From the NCBI GenBank assembly GCA_030068525.1, contig JASJOS010000012.1:62001-126000 (forward strand): a stretch of 64,000 nt of DNA. Reading direction: 5' to 3'. The DNA is from Xanthocytophaga flava. Lineage in GTDB: Bacteria; Bacteroidota; Bacteroidia; Cytophagales; 172606-1. Shown here piece by piece: positions 8,621 to 17,222 of the stretch; position 1 is the first letter of the stretch; the number at the start of each line of letters is the position of its first letter. A program made the position numbers and the translations under genes. Under the pieces are notes generated by a model. That model had not been told where the DNA came from. It searched no databases and saw only the letters and a program-made list of their open reading frames with translations.

Positions 8621-9712
8621 GTGGAAACCATTCTGATTACAGGGGCACGTGCGCCCATAGCAATGGAACTAGCCAGAAGTTTTCATAGTCAAGGGCATAC
8701 AGTTATCATGGCAGATTCACTTATACTACCTGTGAGCAGATGGAGTAATACAGTAAGCAACTACTTTAAACTACCTTCTCCTAGATTTGCACCTCAGGAA
8801 TTTGCAGATACACTCCAACAGATTATTACAACTCATCAGGTTACACACCTTATTCCAACTTGTGAAGAAGCATTCTATATCTCATCATTCAAAGATGGTT
8901 TTCCTTGTAAAGTCTGGACGTCTGGTATAGAGTTACTGAATCAATTGCATAATAAATTTCTGTTTACTCAAGTAGCAAAAGAATACTTCCCCATACCTGA
9001 AACAGAATTAGTAAATAAATTTACTACCTGGACTGAAAGTGAGAATTATGTATTTAAACCTGTTTATTCCCGGTTTGCAGGACAGATCATTAGTAACAAA
9101 ACTCTGGTAAACACATACTTTACCAATTCTGAGCAAAAAAACTGGATAGCGCAAAAACGCATTCAGGGTAAAGAAATATGTATCTATTCCATTTGGGATG
9201 AGGGTAAATTAAAAGCGTATGTAGCCTACCATCCTTTGTATCGTGTTGGGAAAGGGGCTGGAATTTTCTTTGAACCAGTTAACCATCCAGATGCCCATGA
9301 AAAGGTAAAGTTGTTTGGTGAAGCTATCAGCTATACAGGACAACTATGTTTTGATGTAATCATTGATCAGAATGATATACCCTGGTTTATAGAATGTAAC
9401 CCACGAGGAACTAGTGGAGCACATTTGGTCCATACAGACTTAGCTAATGCATTTCTTTATTCAGGTACTGAAATACAACAAAACACTGCTGAATATGCAG
9501 TCAAAGGTGCGATGGCTTTTTTATACCCTCAAAAACTTCTGACTAAGCGTGTAAGGCAGGCAAAAGATGTGATTTTTCGAAAAAAGGATTTTCTACCCTT
9601 TCTGCTTCAATTTGTAAGTATATTGGAAGTAACCTATATCATGCTAATAAAACGAATGACCTGGCTTCAGGCAACCACAAGAGACATTGAATGGAATGGA
9701 AACGAACATTGA
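8621..9712 (+). CDS. ATP-grasp carboxylate-amine ligase-like protein
   Basis: 363 residues from a GTG start (8621). The N-terminus METILITGARAPIAMELARSF is a Rossmann-like pre-ATP-grasp domain as in carbamoyl-phosphate synthase-like ligases. The ATP-grasp part follows: YVFKPVYSRFAGQ (ATP lysine), the KRIQGKEICIYSIWDEGKL segment, FDVIIDQNDIPWFIECNPRGTSGAH (Mg-binding Glu and Asn) near residues 245-270. Such enzymes activate a carboxylate with ATP and join it to an amine or thiol. The gene overlaps the next one by 17 bp, so both products probably act in one pathway, perhaps making a peptide-like small molecule. The substrate is unknown. Confidence 0.8.
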   Translation: METILITGARAPIAMELARSFHSQGHTVIMADSLILPVSRWSNTVSNYFKLPSPRFAPQEFADTLQQIITTHQVTHLIPTCEEAFYISSFKDGFPCKVWTSGIELLNQLHNKFLFTQVAKEYFPIPETELVNKFTTWTESENYVFKPVYSRFAGQIISNKTLVNTYFTNSEQKNWIAQKRIQGKEICIYSIWDEGKLKAYVAYHPLYRVGKGAGIFFEPVNHPDAHEKVKLFGEAISYTGQLCFDVIIDQNDIPWFIECNPRGTSGAHLVHTDLANAFLYSGTEIQQNTAEYAVKGAMAFLYPQKLLTKRVRQAKDVIFRKKDFLPFLLQFVSILEVTYIMLIKRMTWLQATTRDIEWNGNEH

Positions 9713-10820
9713 ATGGGTTTTACCAGAATCGCTTCCGGAAGGAGTTCTTAAGAAGTTTTCTCTTTTATTTTCAACATATGCATCCAGTCAACTAATTCGA
9801 AATGTAGAAACACAAATCCGAATTATAAAAGTTAGTGACAATTTGTATTTTCCAGTATCTGTAAATAATACTGAATGGAATAACTCATATGTCTGTTCGC
9901 CATATACTGCCTATGTATTGTATGCAAAGGATGAGCTAACCCGAAAGGTTAAAAACAAACTATTACAATTCCCTCTACTCTTACTGATACAAGGTATATC
10001 CGGCTGGCTCAAATCAGCACAGATTAATAAAAATATTCATGTCAATAATTTTCTTCTTTCTACTAATCCTTATCCAGACTGGAATGGTGAGCATCTGGAT
10101 GCTCTAACAAATTTTCTGAAAGATCAATACCCTGAACATGCCATTATATTTCGATCTCTTAACAGATATCAGCACTCACATCTATTAACGCAATTTCAAA
10201 ACAATACCTATTACCTTATTGGAAGTCGGCAGGTATATCTATATGATGACCCATTTGAAAAATGGCTTAGTCATAATAACAATAAACAAGACAAACGCAT
10301 TATTAAAAACAAAAAACTTCAGTATGTCTCTCATGAAGATATGAAAAAATACATATCCGAAGCATTGGATTTGTATAATCAGCTTTATCTGGAAAAATAT
10401 TCACCACATAATCCTCAGTTTACACTTGAGTACTTTCAGAAAATGTATGATAATGATGTCATTCACTTCCAGGGGTATATTAATTCAGATAATCAGTTAA
10501 AGGCTTTTTCCGGACTCTTTGTGATAGAAAATACAATCACCTCTCCTTTGGTTGGCTATGATACGAAAGCTCCACAAAAAGATGCGTTATATATTCATGC
10601 CATTCAATTGATATTTGAGTATAAATATCGTTCAGGAAGGTTACTTAACCTTAGCTCAGGGGCTCCTGGTTTTAAACGCCTACGGGGAGGGCTGCCCTCA
10701 ATTGAATACTCTGCTGTGTACCTAAATCACCTGAAAATATATAGAAGAATCGTATACAAAGTGCTTCAATTCATCACCAATAAGATAGGTGTTCCATTGC
10801 TTGAGAAATATGAACTGTAA
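9696..10820 (+). CDS. GNAT/FemAB-like acyltransferase, coupled to ATP-grasp gene
   Basis: 374 residues if the ATG at 9696 is used; a TTG three codons upstream is the alternative. No signal peptide or membrane segment. The C-terminal half (about 220-345) has features of the GNAT/FemAB fold: the helix EALDLYNQLYLEKYSPHNP, strand LKAFSGLFVIENTITSPLVGYDT, then ALYIHAIQLIFEYKYRSGRLLNLSSGAPGFKRLRGG, which resembles the segment of Fem-type and lipid-linked acyltransferases that ends in FK.RWG. The N-terminal half is unassigned. The 17-bp overlap with the ATP-grasp gene shows tight coupling. A ligase plus an aminoacyl- or acyltransferase suggests a small biosynthetic pair. Confidence 0.6.
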   Translation: METNIEWVLPESLPEGVLKKFSLLFSTYASSQLIRNVETQIRIIKVSDNLYFPVSVNNTEWNNSYVCSPYTAYVLYAKDELTRKVKNKLLQFPLLLLIQGISGWLKSAQINKNIHVNNFLLSTNPYPDWNGEHLDALTNFLKDQYPEHAIIFRSLNRYQHSHLLTQFQNNTYYLIGSRQVYLYDDPFEKWLSHNNNKQDKRIIKNKKLQYVSHEDMKKYISEALDLYNQLYLEKYSPHNPQFTLEYFQKMYDNDVIHFQGYINSDNQLKAFSGLFVIENTITSPLVGYDTKAPQKDALYIHAIQLIFEYKYRSGRLLNLSSGAPGFKRLRGGLPSIEYSAVYLNHLKIYRRIVYKVLQFITNKIGVPLLEKYEL

Positions 10821-10931
10821 TGCTTACTCTTAGTTTCACTGAGCTACTAATATAGACAAGCTAACTGATAATGAACAAATTACTCTTCATTAAAGGATAG
10901 CTCTTGATTGATCTTTCAACCTCTATACACT

Positions 10932-11198
10932 ATGAACACTTATTTATGGTTACTCTGGAGCTTTGATGCACTGATAGCTCTCGTAGTCCTTTATTTCTTC
11001 TTTGTTGGACTCGCTGATGGTTCTGTATCTTTGGATAACATGCTGATGTGGTTATTGATTTTGTTAGGAATTGGAGGTATATTACTAATCGGATTATGGT
11101 TACGATCGGCTACAATACTCTGGATACTGGCTGCTCCAGGCCTGGTATATCTTTTGTTCCTCCTGATTGTGGTCATTGGAAAACCTCGCTGGAATTAA
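10932..11198 (+). CDS. Small membrane protein of unknown function
   Basis: 88 residues from the ATG at 10932 (MNTYLWLLWSFDALIALVV). Three hydrophobic segments (about 3-27, 36-56 and 60-82) indicate a small inner-membrane protein ending in a basic tail (GKPRWN). It resembles short hypothetical membrane proteins common in Cytophagales but I recognise no named family. It lies 28 bp before the lipoprotein gene on the same strand, so the two are probably co-transcribed. Confidence 0.65.
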   Translation: MNTYLWLLWSFDALIALVVLYFFFVGLADGSVSLDNMLMWLLILLGIGGILLIGLWLRSATILWILAAPGLVYLLFLLIVVIGKPRWN

Positions 11199-11226
11199 TA
11201 TTTTTTTTCATATTTTCATTTACCTA

Positions 11227-12036
11227 ATGAGTAGAATTTCAATTATCTTTTTAGTAGCCATCCTTTTAGGAAGTTGTACTTCAACTAATCCTTCTGAGGA
11301 AAAAACAACAACACCAGATACCACTCAGATCTCAGTTGAAACAACAGATAGTGTTACCAATACTGCTGATACCTCTACTTTTCAATGGGATACAGAACTT
11401 TGTCAGAATAAAGGTACCTACTTAACTAAGCAATATTCCGAAGCACAACTCAAAGATACCTATACACTGTGGTCTTCCAGTTCGTTATTGTCAACATCAG
11501 CAACTGTTTTTAAGCCTCAGGATATAGGCCAGCTTGACCAGAATACATCTAAACTAGAAAAGGAGTATGCAGATAAGAGAAAACAGTTAGAGCAATTAAA
11601 TCCAATTCAAACTCCTTATTGGATCAAACTAAAGAAAGCACGTTTGCAGGAACTTGACGAAGATTACCAGCTTCGAAAACTTACTCTGGAAGCCAATCGA
11701 AATCCATCTGTTTTGTTAAATAGCAAGTATGGAGAAAGTTGCAGGCAATATGCCGAAGCATTAGCATCTGCTGATAGCACACAAATACTGGAAACATGGA
11801 AGGCAATGGCCGAAGAACAGAAAAAAAACAATGGTTCTCCGGAACAATACATGCGAATCTTTTATACCAAGTATAATAGCGTTGAGAATCTCGATTATGC
11901 CAAAGTAGAGATTATGACATTTGGATGGTGGAACTGTTGCAATATGCAACTCAATCGGGTGAATCAGGATATGGCAATGGAGGAAGAATTCAACAAACTC
12001 TTTACATCTGTACAATCACAATGTGATGAACCCTGA
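11227..12036 (+). CDS. Lipoprotein of unknown function
   Basis: 269 residues starting at ATG 11227, where a lipoprotein signal (MSRISIIFLVAILLGSC) begins; Cys17 would be lipidated. A Thr/Ser/Glu-rich linker (about 18-55) precedes a helical, Glu/Lys/Gln-rich domain with LEKEYADKRKQLEQLNPIQ and a Cys-containing C-terminus (WWNCCNMQLNRV). No catalytic motif is visible. It is likely anchored in the periplasm or outer membrane. The stop codon lies inside the 17-bp hairpin shared with the convergent oxidoreductase gene. Confidence 0.75.
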   Translation: MSRISIIFLVAILLGSCTSTNPSEEKTTTPDTTQISVETTDSVTNTADTSTFQWDTELCQNKGTYLTKQYSEAQLKDTYTLWSSSSLLSTSATVFKPQDIGQLDQNTSKLEKEYADKRKQLEQLNPIQTPYWIKLKKARLQELDEDYQLRKLTLEANRNPSVLLNSKYGESCRQYAEALASADSTQILETWKAMAEEQKKNNGSPEQYMRIFYTKYNSVENLDYAKVEIMTFGWWNCCNMQLNRVNQDMAMEEEFNKLFTSVQSQCDEP

Positions 12037-12064
12037 CACGTTATATATCAGGGTTCATCACATT
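12020..12064. terminator. Bidirectional terminator overlapping both stop codons
   Basis: Arms 12020-12036 and 12048-12064 are perfectly complementary over 17 bp with an 11-nt loop. The left arm ends with the TGA of the lipoprotein gene, and the right arm reaches the first base of the stop codon (12064-12066) of the convergent oxidoreductase gene. T-rich sequence follows on the plus strand. Confidence 0.75.
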
Positions 12065-13236
12065 TATTTCCTTATTTTGAGTACCTGAGCTTGCTTCTGT
12101 GCTTTCAGAGCTAGTTCGGTAGCCAGAAAGCAATGATCCTGTGTCATAGCAGTCTCTGTTCTATTCAAAACATCATTTACCAGTTGTGTTCCAAAAGGCA
12201 AAGGCTCTTTACTACAATCAAAGTAGCGAGTCTCTTTCTGATCAGTCAGAAAAAGGTGGTTCCCTCCACTTCTGCCTGCCAAATCTGTGTTTTTACGAAT
12301 CTCTATAAATCCATCTGTGCCCAAAATTGTCAACCGACCATCCCCCCATGTATTCAATCCATCGGGTGTAAACCAGTCTACCCTAACATATCCTGCACCA
12401 CTATTTCCCTTAAGTGTCATATCACCAAAATCTTCAAATGCCGGATATTGGGGATAATGCACATTGCCAATTTGGGATGATACCACATCGGCTTCTGTAG
12501 ATCCTGTAAAAAACAGAAACTGATCACATTGGTGAGAAGCAATATCACACAGAATGCCACCATAATATTTTCGGTCAAAAAACCATTCCGGACGAGATTT
12601 GAGATTGATTCGGTGTGGTCCCATTCCAATTGTCTGGACAACCTGTCCTATGGCACCTGCTTTGACCAGCTCTCCAGCCTTAACAGTGGCAGGATTTTCA
12701 AACCGTTCACTATACATAATGGAATATATACGCTTCGTTTCTTTCTGCACCTTCCTCACTTCAGCTAATTGCTCCAGAGTTATAATACCTGGCTTATCCA
12801 CCATAAAATCTTTCCCATGACGCATTACCTGAATCCCTAATGGTGCTCTGTCAACAGGAATAGATGCGCTAAGTATAAGTTGGATAGATTTATCTTCCAG
12901 AACTTCCTTTTCACTTTTTGCTTGCTTTGCCTGTGGGTATCGTTTGGCAAAAGCAGCAACTAACTCAGGCTCTTTCGCATAGAAAGAAACCAATTGCCCC
13001 CCTCCTCTAGTCACGGCTTCTACCTGCCCGTAAATATGTCCATGATTCAATCCGATTACAGAAAACTTAATAGTACCTTCAGGCTTCACTAGAGGTGTAT
13101 GCTTCTGATAATTCACCTGTATACCAGAAGGTGTAAGTTCCATTGTCTTTGCCAGTTCTTTAGAGAAAGCACTAATAGTGGATAGTCCGGCAGCTGTAGA
13201 CAAAGAATACCTGATAAATTTACGTCTATTGGTCAT
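12064..13236 (-). CDS. Exported Gfo/Idh/MocA family oxidoreductase (third gene of operon)
   Basis: 390 residues. The N-terminus (MTNRRKFIRYSLSTAAGLSTISAF) is a twin-arginine signal, so the protein is folded with its NAD(P) cofactor and exported. The Rossmann part includes FSVIGLNHGHIYGQ (a modified GxGxxG), ILSASIPVDRAPLGIQVM and the DKPGIIT segment, which carries the EKP-like lysine near residue 155. The C-terminal part (about 175-350) is the mixed beta-sheet substrate domain. These enzymes oxidise or reduce sugars and related polyols. It is the last gene of the operon 16123 to 12064 (12-bp gap to the previous gene). The substrate cannot be told from sequence. Confidence 0.85.
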   Translation of the reverse strand: MTNRRKFIRYSLSTAAGLSTISAFSKELAKTMELTPSGIQVNYQKHTPLVKPEGTIKFSVIGLNHGHIYGQVEAVTRGGGQLVSFYAKEPELVAAFAKRYPQAKQAKSEKEVLEDKSIQLILSASIPVDRAPLGIQVMRHGKDFMVDKPGIITLEQLAEVRKVQKETKRIYSIMYSERFENPATVKAGELVKAGAIGQVVQTIGMGPHRINLKSRPEWFFDRKYYGGILCDIASHQCDQFLFFTGSTEADVVSSQIGNVHYPQYPAFEDFGDMTLKGNSGAGYVRVDWFTPDGLNTWGDGRLTILGTDGFIEIRKNTDLAGRSGGNHLFLTDQKETRYFDCSKEPLPFGTQLVNDVLNRTETAMTQDHCFLATELALKAQKQAQVLKIRK

Positions 13237-13248
13237 AAGAACATGAGG

Positions 13249-14670
13249 TTATTTCTTCGGGTTAGAAAAGGAAAGAGATTTTGATGGTTGATCCCTTTTA
13301 GCCAGTTGTAAAGCAGTAGTTGTTGTATAATATTTAGCTTTCATATTAGGCACTTCCCACTCTGGCAACTTTCCATCTTTTAAATACTGTAAGAACCGCT
13401 CCATTACTTCTGCAAAATGAGCTTCATGACCAATCCTGTATGTGTCTGGTATCTGAATTATCCATCGATCTCCCTGCTTTTGTAATCCAACACCTGGGTA
13501 CTTCTGCATGATTTTCTCAAATGATTTTGTTAATCCTGTTCCGTATGTATTTAGATCGGTTCCTTTACTCGGTTCTATGTACAATTGTGGGATATAGTTT
13601 TCTTCTTTGTTCTGTCGAATGACAAGATTTGCCTTATCACCTCGCATAATAGAGTAATGTGTATCACCTGCACCTTCCGGAGCCTGATAATTCCAGATCA
13701 CAGAAACCTTAGCATATACACCCTTAATCTGGTAAGTGATTTCTCCATTGGAGAAAACTGATAATACACTATCAGAAACATCCTTTTTAAGAAAGTCCGG
13801 AAACGATGTCATACCTGTAATAGCACTAAACTGTGATTGTGTCATTGGTGTAGGCCAACGACGAGCTTTCAGCACATGAATGTCTTTTGTATAGTCAATA
13901 ATCTGTTCAGGAAAACATTCCCATTGTACTAAATCTACCAGATGAGTCGTGACATCCACCAAACCTTCACCTTGCTGAGTTACATCCATAAACCAGGCAG
14001 GTCGTTTCAGTGCTTTCCCTGATACATATTTATAAAAGTGATGTATACTTTCTTTGGTCACTGCAGGTTCTTCTGCACTACCCGTTTTCAGCTTTCCGAA
14101 AATGTCCGGTATCTGTGACAACTCTTTCTGTAGGATGGTAGTAATCTCAGATCGCTCTGTCATGATATCATAAAGTAATACTTTATTACGATCTGCTACA
14201 TCAAAGCTTTTGAGCAAACTTTGAAAGCCTGTTGAATCAATACACATAGGTTTATCTGCCAAAACATGCAGACCAGCCTCAACTGACTTTTGTATGTACT
14301 CAGATTTTTTTCCATTGTTTCCAGCAATCACTACTACATTACCAGGCTTCTGAGTCAGCATCTTTTCCAGGTAATCATTACCTGTATACACAGACTCTTT
14401 CCAATGGGTAGGATCGTCTGACCGCCTATTATATCCGTCTATACGCTTCAGATGCTCTTCTACATCCAGGCCATCTGGAGCAAAAACAGCCACAACCGAA
14501 TCAATAGCTGCATACATTTTCTTTTGTACTAATGCAGCATGGAAATGTCCGGGATCGAGTGTAATTAACTTCACACTTTTTTGAGATGGTTTATCAGTAT
14601 GAGTAGTATTGCAGGATGCACATAGTAATGCAATCGCAACTATCCAAAATTCTTTGGTAAAATGCTTCAT
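13249..14670 (-). CDS. Lipoprotein Gfo/Idh/MocA-like putative oxidoreductase (second gene of operon)
   Basis: 473 residues with a lipoprotein signal (MKHFTKEFWIVAIALLCASC; Cys20 lipidated). The Rossmann-like domain starts with KLITLDPGHFHAALVQKKMY, where the glycine-rich loop is replaced by DPGHFHAAL; later GNNGKKSEYIQKSVEAGLHVLADKPM carries the EKP-like lysine. The long C-terminal domain (about 200-440) matches the 'putative oxidoreductase C-terminal' family found in periplasmic Bacteroidota proteins. HLVDLVQWE and the WNYQAPEGAGDTHYS segment are typical. Cofactor binding may be altered by the loop change. It lies between two Tat-exported homologues. Confidence 0.85.
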   Translation of the reverse strand: MKHFTKEFWIVAIALLCASCNTTHTDKPSQKSVKLITLDPGHFHAALVQKKMYAAIDSVVAVFAPDGLDVEEHLKRIDGYNRRSDDPTHWKESVYTGNDYLEKMLTQKPGNVVVIAGNNGKKSEYIQKSVEAGLHVLADKPMCIDSTGFQSLLKSFDVADRNKVLLYDIMTERSEITTILQKELSQIPDIFGKLKTGSAEEPAVTKESIHHFYKYVSGKALKRPAWFMDVTQQGEGLVDVTTHLVDLVQWECFPEQIIDYTKDIHVLKARRWPTPMTQSQFSAITGMTSFPDFLKKDVSDSVLSVFSNGEITYQIKGVYAKVSVIWNYQAPEGAGDTHYSIMRGDKANLVIRQNKEENYIPQLYIEPSKGTDLNTYGTGLTKSFEKIMQKYPGVGLQKQGDRWIIQIPDTYRIGHEAHFAEVMERFLQYLKDGKLPEWEVPNMKAKYYTTTTALQLAKRDQPSKSLSFSNPKK

Positions 14671-14728
14671 TCAGGTGTAAAGTGACTAACAATCAAAAAT
14701 AGAAAAGTATATTCAGTGTACTTTATGA

Positions 14729-16123
14729 TCACGCCTTGATCTGATACGGAGCACGCATCTGACGGGATAGTAACAGATTAGCCTCTGCATCATTGATAAA
14801 CTGTTCTTTAGCAGGGTCCCAGAAAACTTTACGTTTAAGTTTCATGGCTATATGATGGATCAGACAGGCAGAACAAGACCGGTGGGCGACCTCAACGGGT
14901 GCAATCGGGGGTTTTCGGCTCACGATACAATCCAGCCAGTTTCCATGGTGGTCTTTACTCTCATATAAATGAACCTCATTCGGACCAATGACAGAAGATA
15001 AAACAGAAGGGTTGCTCGCTTCTAATGGTTTTACTTCGCCACTTTTGACTACAGGATCACTGGCTGTTGCAGTATAGTTTCCTCGTGTTACAAAAATCCA
15101 ACCTTCAGACCCTTCATATTTGATGCCATTCGGTAAATCATTGCTTACGATCATTCGCACCCCATTGGCATACAAGGCTTCCGTACGAAATTTACCATGT
15201 ACATTCCACAATCCAGAGTTGGGAAAATCAGCCCAGCCAGAAACCTCAATAGGGCCGGTGTATTCTGTATCCATAGCCCAATGTGCACAATCTATATGAT
15301 GAGATCCCCATCCTGTAATCATTCCAGCACCAAACTGCTCACAACGTAGCCATCCGGGCCGGTCATAGCCTATATGTGGATGTACGCGTTTTTCTGTATA
15401 ATATACTTCTGGTGTTGATCCTAACCACATGTTGTAGTTCAAATTAGCCGGCACAGGCATTTCAGGCTCTTCGTTTCCAGACGGATCTCCGGGCAACCCC
15501 ACATATATAGTGTGTAACTTGCCAATACGGCCATTTCGAACTAACTCAGCCGCATAGCGAAACTGTGGAGAAGAACGTTGTTGGCTACCAATTTGGAAAA
15601 TACGATTTTGTTTCTGAATAACATTACTTAATGTACGGCCTTCTGTGATAGTGAGCGATGCTGGCTTCTGAAGATAGATATCTTTTCCAGCCATAGCGGC
15701 TTCAATAGCAGGCAAAGCATGCCAATGATCTGGGGTACTTATCACAACAGCATCAATATCTCTATTAGCCAACAGCTCTCTATAATCTGTATATGTCTGT
15801 ACACCCTTATATTTCTTTGGCTTTTTCTGACTATAGTATTCTTCTACCAGTTGTTTTCCTTCCTGTACCCTTTTACTATCTACATCACAGACTCCTATAA
15901 TTCGGGCCTGCTCATATTTCCATACACCAGGCATATCATGGCCTCGGGATATACGCCCAACACCGATACACCCAATATTGATGCGATTACTGGGAGCATG
16001 CGGTCCAAATACGGATGCAGGAACAATAGTTGGTGCAAAAAATGCAGATCCGGCAACTAACACAGACTTTTTTAAAAAGTCGCGTCGGTTTTGCACTGAA
16101 GATTCATCACTTACAGATGCCAT
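14729..16123 (-). CDS. Tat-exported Gfo/Idh/MocA family oxidoreductase (first gene of operon)
   Basis: 464 residues starting with a twin-arginine signal (NRRDFLKKSVLVAGSAFFAP). The NAD-binding region has NIGCIGVGRISRGHDMPG (GxGxxxxG), the ACD-type segment IGVCDVDSKR, STPDHWHALPAIEAAMAGKDIYLQKP with the conserved EKP-like lysine, then the C-terminal domain with WGSHHIDCAHWAM, where His and Asp of the catalytic region lie. It closely resembles the large group of periplasmic Bacteroidota Gfo/Idh/MocA proteins that act on glycosides. The gene leads a three-gene operon; a LacI-type palindrome lies about 190 bp upstream. Confidence 0.9.
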   Translation of the reverse strand: MASVSDESSVQNRRDFLKKSVLVAGSAFFAPTIVPASVFGPHAPSNRINIGCIGVGRISRGHDMPGVWKYEQARIIGVCDVDSKRVQEGKQLVEEYYSQKKPKKYKGVQTYTDYRELLANRDIDAVVISTPDHWHALPAIEAAMAGKDIYLQKPASLTITEGRTLSNVIQKQNRIFQIGSQQRSSPQFRYAAELVRNGRIGKLHTIYVGLPGDPSGNEEPEMPVPANLNYNMWLGSTPEVYYTEKRVHPHIGYDRPGWLRCEQFGAGMITGWGSHHIDCAHWAMDTEYTGPIEVSGWADFPNSGLWNVHGKFRTEALYANGVRMIVSNDLPNGIKYEGSEGWIFVTRGNYTATASDPVVKSGEVKPLEASNPSVLSSVIGPNEVHLYESKDHHGNWLDCIVSRKPPIAPVEVAHRSCSACLIHHIAMKLKRKVFWDPAKEQFINDAEANLLLSRQMRAPYQIKA

Positions 16124-16555
16124 TTTATGTAAAGATTAAATGTGGTCTGATAATAACTGGATAAAAATCACACTTCAGTCAAGAGATTAAGGGTATATCT
16201 CTTCAAAAAATAGAAACAAAGCCAATCTGATATACTAGAAGTTCCAAACTAATCATTGAGGCTATACAAGCCCAAGTTTATCTCCCTAAAAGTAAAATGA
16301 AACATTAAATTATGCAATCGATTGCATGCTATTTTTTAAATATTTCTATAAGAAATTGTAAAATCCCGTTTCGACCAATAGAAGGCCAAAACATTAACGA
16401 ATAGTATACCTATAAATATTTTTCTGATTTTTTTGAGTTCACTGAAATCCGACCTCAATGGAGATTGCGTAGGTATGTATGTTGGCCAACACAAACAACT
16501 GGTATAACCAGTAAAGAAACAAATCTCATTTTCAACGCAATAACAAATCCAACTT
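16124..16555. other. Divergent regulatory region, Gfo/Idh/MocA operon vs fasciclin gene
   Basis: 432 bp between two divergent genes. It contains the LacI-type palindrome at 16312-16327 and AT-rich stretches on both sides. No gene fits, and no clear TAnnTTTG promoter with a matching TTG was found. Confidence 0.6.
16312..16327. promoter_or_regulatory. LacI/GalR-type operator palindrome
   Basis: ATGCAATCGATTGCAT is a perfect 16-bp palindrome. Its core TGCAATCGATTGCA fits the classical LacI-family pattern TGnAAnCGnTTnCA with a central CG. It lies 189 bp upstream of the Gfo/Idh/MocA operon and 229 bp upstream of the fasciclin gene. No LacI-family gene is in the window, so the regulator would be encoded elsewhere. 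Perfect palindromes this long are rare by chance in a single gap. Confidence 0.6.
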
Positions 16556-17137
16556 ATGAAAAAGTCATTGTTAATATGGTGTGGAGCTGCAATGTTATGT
16601 ATTACTTCAATGGTAAATACTTCAGCTCAAAACATGGGTAACAAAACAGAGAAAACAGTAATGGTAGGTGGTGCAGCTATGTATCCAAGCAAAAACATAA
16701 TAGAAAATGCTGTTAACTCAAAAGATCATACAACACTGGTTGCAGCAGTAAAAGCGGCAGGTTTAGTAGAAACACTACAAGGTAAAGGCCCCTTTACAGT
16801 TTTTGCGCCAACCAATGCTGCCTTCGACAAATTACCAGCAGGAACGGTAGATGAACTGGTAAAACCTGAAAATAAAGATCAACTTACAAAAATTTTAACT
16901 TACCATGTAGTTGCAGGAAAATATACATCCAAAGATATCATGAATGCTATTAAAGAGGGCAATGGGAAAGCTACCTGGAAAACTGTAAGTGGAAAAACTC
17001 TTACAGCTATGATGGATGGCTCTAAAGGAATAGCTCTTACAGATGAAATGGGAAATACGTCAAAAGTAACTATTCCAGATGTGAATCAGTCAAATGGTGT
17101 GATTCATGTAATAGATACAGTTGTAATGCCTAAATAA
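16556..17137 (+). CDS. Secreted fasciclin (FAS1) domain protein
   Basis: 193 residues with a Sec signal peptide (MKKSLLIWCGAAMLCITSMVNTSAQ). Residues about 45-193 form one FAS1 domain: TTLVAAVKAAGLVETLQGKGPFTVFAPTNAAFDKLP (the first conserved motif), LTKILTYHVVAGKY (the H-box region) and NGVIHVIDTVVMPK at the end. FAS1 proteins act in surface adhesion in many phyla. One domain only, with no membrane anchor or sorting signal. It is convergent with the HD-CoaD gene and shares a terminator. Confidence 0.93.
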   Translation: MKKSLLIWCGAAMLCITSMVNTSAQNMGNKTEKTVMVGGAAMYPSKNIIENAVNSKDHTTLVAAVKAAGLVETLQGKGPFTVFAPTNAAFDKLPAGTVDELVKPENKDQLTKILTYHVVAGKYTSKDIMNAIKEGNGKATWKTVSGKTLTAMMDGSKGIALTDEMGNTSKVTIPDVNQSNGVIHVIDTVVMPK

Positions 17138-17163
17138 TAAGTAGTTTAGTATAGGTTTGTGGT

Positions 17164-17208
17164 GAATGAAAATCCTCTCTGGTCTATCATCAGGAGGATT
17201 TTTCATTC
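17164..17208. terminator. Bidirectional terminator between fasciclin and coaD genes
   Basis: Arms 17164-17177 and 17194-17208 pair (GAATGAAAATCCTC with a complementary arm that has one extra T) around a 16-nt loop. T-rich on the plus strand and also after the hairpin read from the minus strand. It lies between two convergent genes. Confidence 0.8.
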
Positions 17209-17222
17209 AATACCCTTCTCAT

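Noticed and set aside
8621..12036. Biosynthetic gene cluster or defence island around the ATP-grasp gene
   Set aside because: No synthetase, precursor peptide, transporter, nuclease or mobile-element gene is adjacent; only the two-gene pair itself is supported.
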